Below are positions 63,539-64,000 of a stretch of DNA of 64,000 nucleotides, one piece after another. Within the stretch, counting starts at the first letter, position 1; each line of letters starts with the position of its first letter. Below the pieces are notes generated by a model. It was not told the DNA's origin. It ran no database searches and saw nothing but the letters and a program-made list of their open reading frames with translations. The position numbers were made by a program, and so were the translations under genes. Source of the stretch: Paludibacteraceae bacterium (GTDB lineage: Bacteria; Bacteroidota; Bacteroidia; Bacteroidales; Paludibacteraceae); contig JAFTOD010000004.1 of assembly GCA_017451525.1 (NCBI GenBank), positions 149,015-213,014 on the forward strand. The letters run 5' to 3'.

Positions 63539-63570
63539 TTTGGTCAGTCCGAAAAAAAGCAGTACCTTTG
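63539..63570 (+). promoter_or_regulatory. rRNA promoter P2
   Basis: TTTG, 20 bp, TACCTTTG, 157 bp after P1 and nearly identical over about 45 bp, including the TTTCGCGCT downstream. Confidence 0.9.
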
Positions 63571-63761
63571 CAGCCGATTTCGCGCTAAACGAAAATGAGG
63601 CGCAAAATCACAGTGATCTTTGAGAGATTGAAGCAATAGATGTAGTACAAGTGAGTAGAAATACTCAAATTGGGAGAACAATGTAAATTGTAACAAAGTT
63701 CCCGTTAATAAAGTACACAATAGATTTAAGGTTATTCTGAGCTAAAAATTAATTTCTTTTT

Positions 63762-64000
63762 ACAACGAAGAGTTTGATCCTGGCTCAGGATGAACGCTAG
63801 CGACAGGCCTAACACATGCAAGTCGAGGGGCAGCACGGAGTAAGCTTGCTTACTTTGGTGGCGACCGGCGCACGGGTGCGTAACAGGTGTGCAATCTGTC
63901 CATAATCGGGGAATAGCCCAGCGAAAGTTGGATTAATGCTCCATGTGAGTAGAGGAGGCATCTCTTTTATTTGAAACGTAAGGATTATGGGTGAGCACGC
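63762..64000 (+). rRNA. rrs: 16S ribosomal RNA, 5' part
   Basis: Begins at about 63762 with the conserved AGAGTTTGATCCTGGCTCAG and GATGAACGCTAGCGACAGGC, followed by ACACATGCAAGTCGAGGGGC, all typical of Bacteroidales. The gene runs off the right edge after about 240 nt. The leader from P2 (about 190 nt) holds no protein gene. Confidence 0.98.

Overview
The window is a chromosomal segment of a Bacteroidales bacterium. A 16S rRNA 5' end sits at the right edge. Almost every promoter has the Bacteroidota form TTTG (or TTG), about 20 bp, then TA(C/A)CTTTG. PorQ of the type IX secretion system is encoded, along with a GT3-type glycogen synthase, BspA-type leucine-rich repeats and SusE/F-like starch-binding modules. 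Paludibacteraceae or a related gut family is my best guess for the family, and it is only a guess.

Layout. 30-3498: comEC, xseA and a ComEA-like helix-hairpin-helix protein (DNA uptake and repair). 3558-4247: an orphan response regulator behind a near-perfect sigma-54 promoter. 4467-10866: porQ-cmk-ispH-pfkA-uvrA on the plus strand. 10863-15033, minus strand: sigma-54 activator, lptE, panB, tsaD and an exosortase-like membrane protein. 15034-16177: more than 1 kb without protein genes, carrying long hairpins, an 11-bp repeat array and a promoter-to-terminator structured RNA. 16178-21302: LRR protein, pRiA4b-ORF3-like protein, miaA, PKD lipoprotein, glycogen synthase. 21447-26153, minus strand: pepD, C69 dipeptidase, 5'-nucleotidase C-domain lipoprotein, SGNH hydrolase. 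26348-27579: LytTR membrane regulator and rpsO. 27760-39894: one 4044-residue secreted C10 protease with a mosaic of adhesion and carbohydrate-binding modules and a T9SS-like tail. 40032-50750, minus strand: the division and cell-wall cluster mraZ-rsmH-ftsL-ftsI-murE-mraY-murD-ftsW-murG. 51097-53202: trxB, tRNA-Phe, trmO. 53308-62600: a starch locus with two secreted GH13 alpha-amylases and a starch-binding protein. 62778-64000: tmRNA, tandem rRNA promoters, start of 16S rRNA.

How it fits together. PorQ belongs to the T9SS, which would secrete the giant protease and probably the amylases, LRR protein and starch-binding protein; these carry short conserved C-terminal tails of two kinds. Imported glucose feeds pfkA and the GT3 glycogen synthase. 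The mraZ-to-murG block makes the septal peptidoglycan machinery. MraZ-like TGGGG pairs flank the divergent mraZ and trxB promoters.

The most unusual signal is a family of short tandem arrays with an exact 7-bp period, often mixed with GC-rich mini-hairpins. They fill gaps between genes so tightly that stop or start codons of ispH, murE, ftsI, cmk, the PKD lipoprotein and glycogen synthase lie inside or directly against the repeat units. The same heptamer words also occur as apparent in-frame insertions inside housekeeping proteins (UvrA, IspH, PepD, MurG, glycogen synthase, TrmO). A second class with an 11-bp period sits upstream of trmO, between ftsW and murG, and near 15.5 kb.
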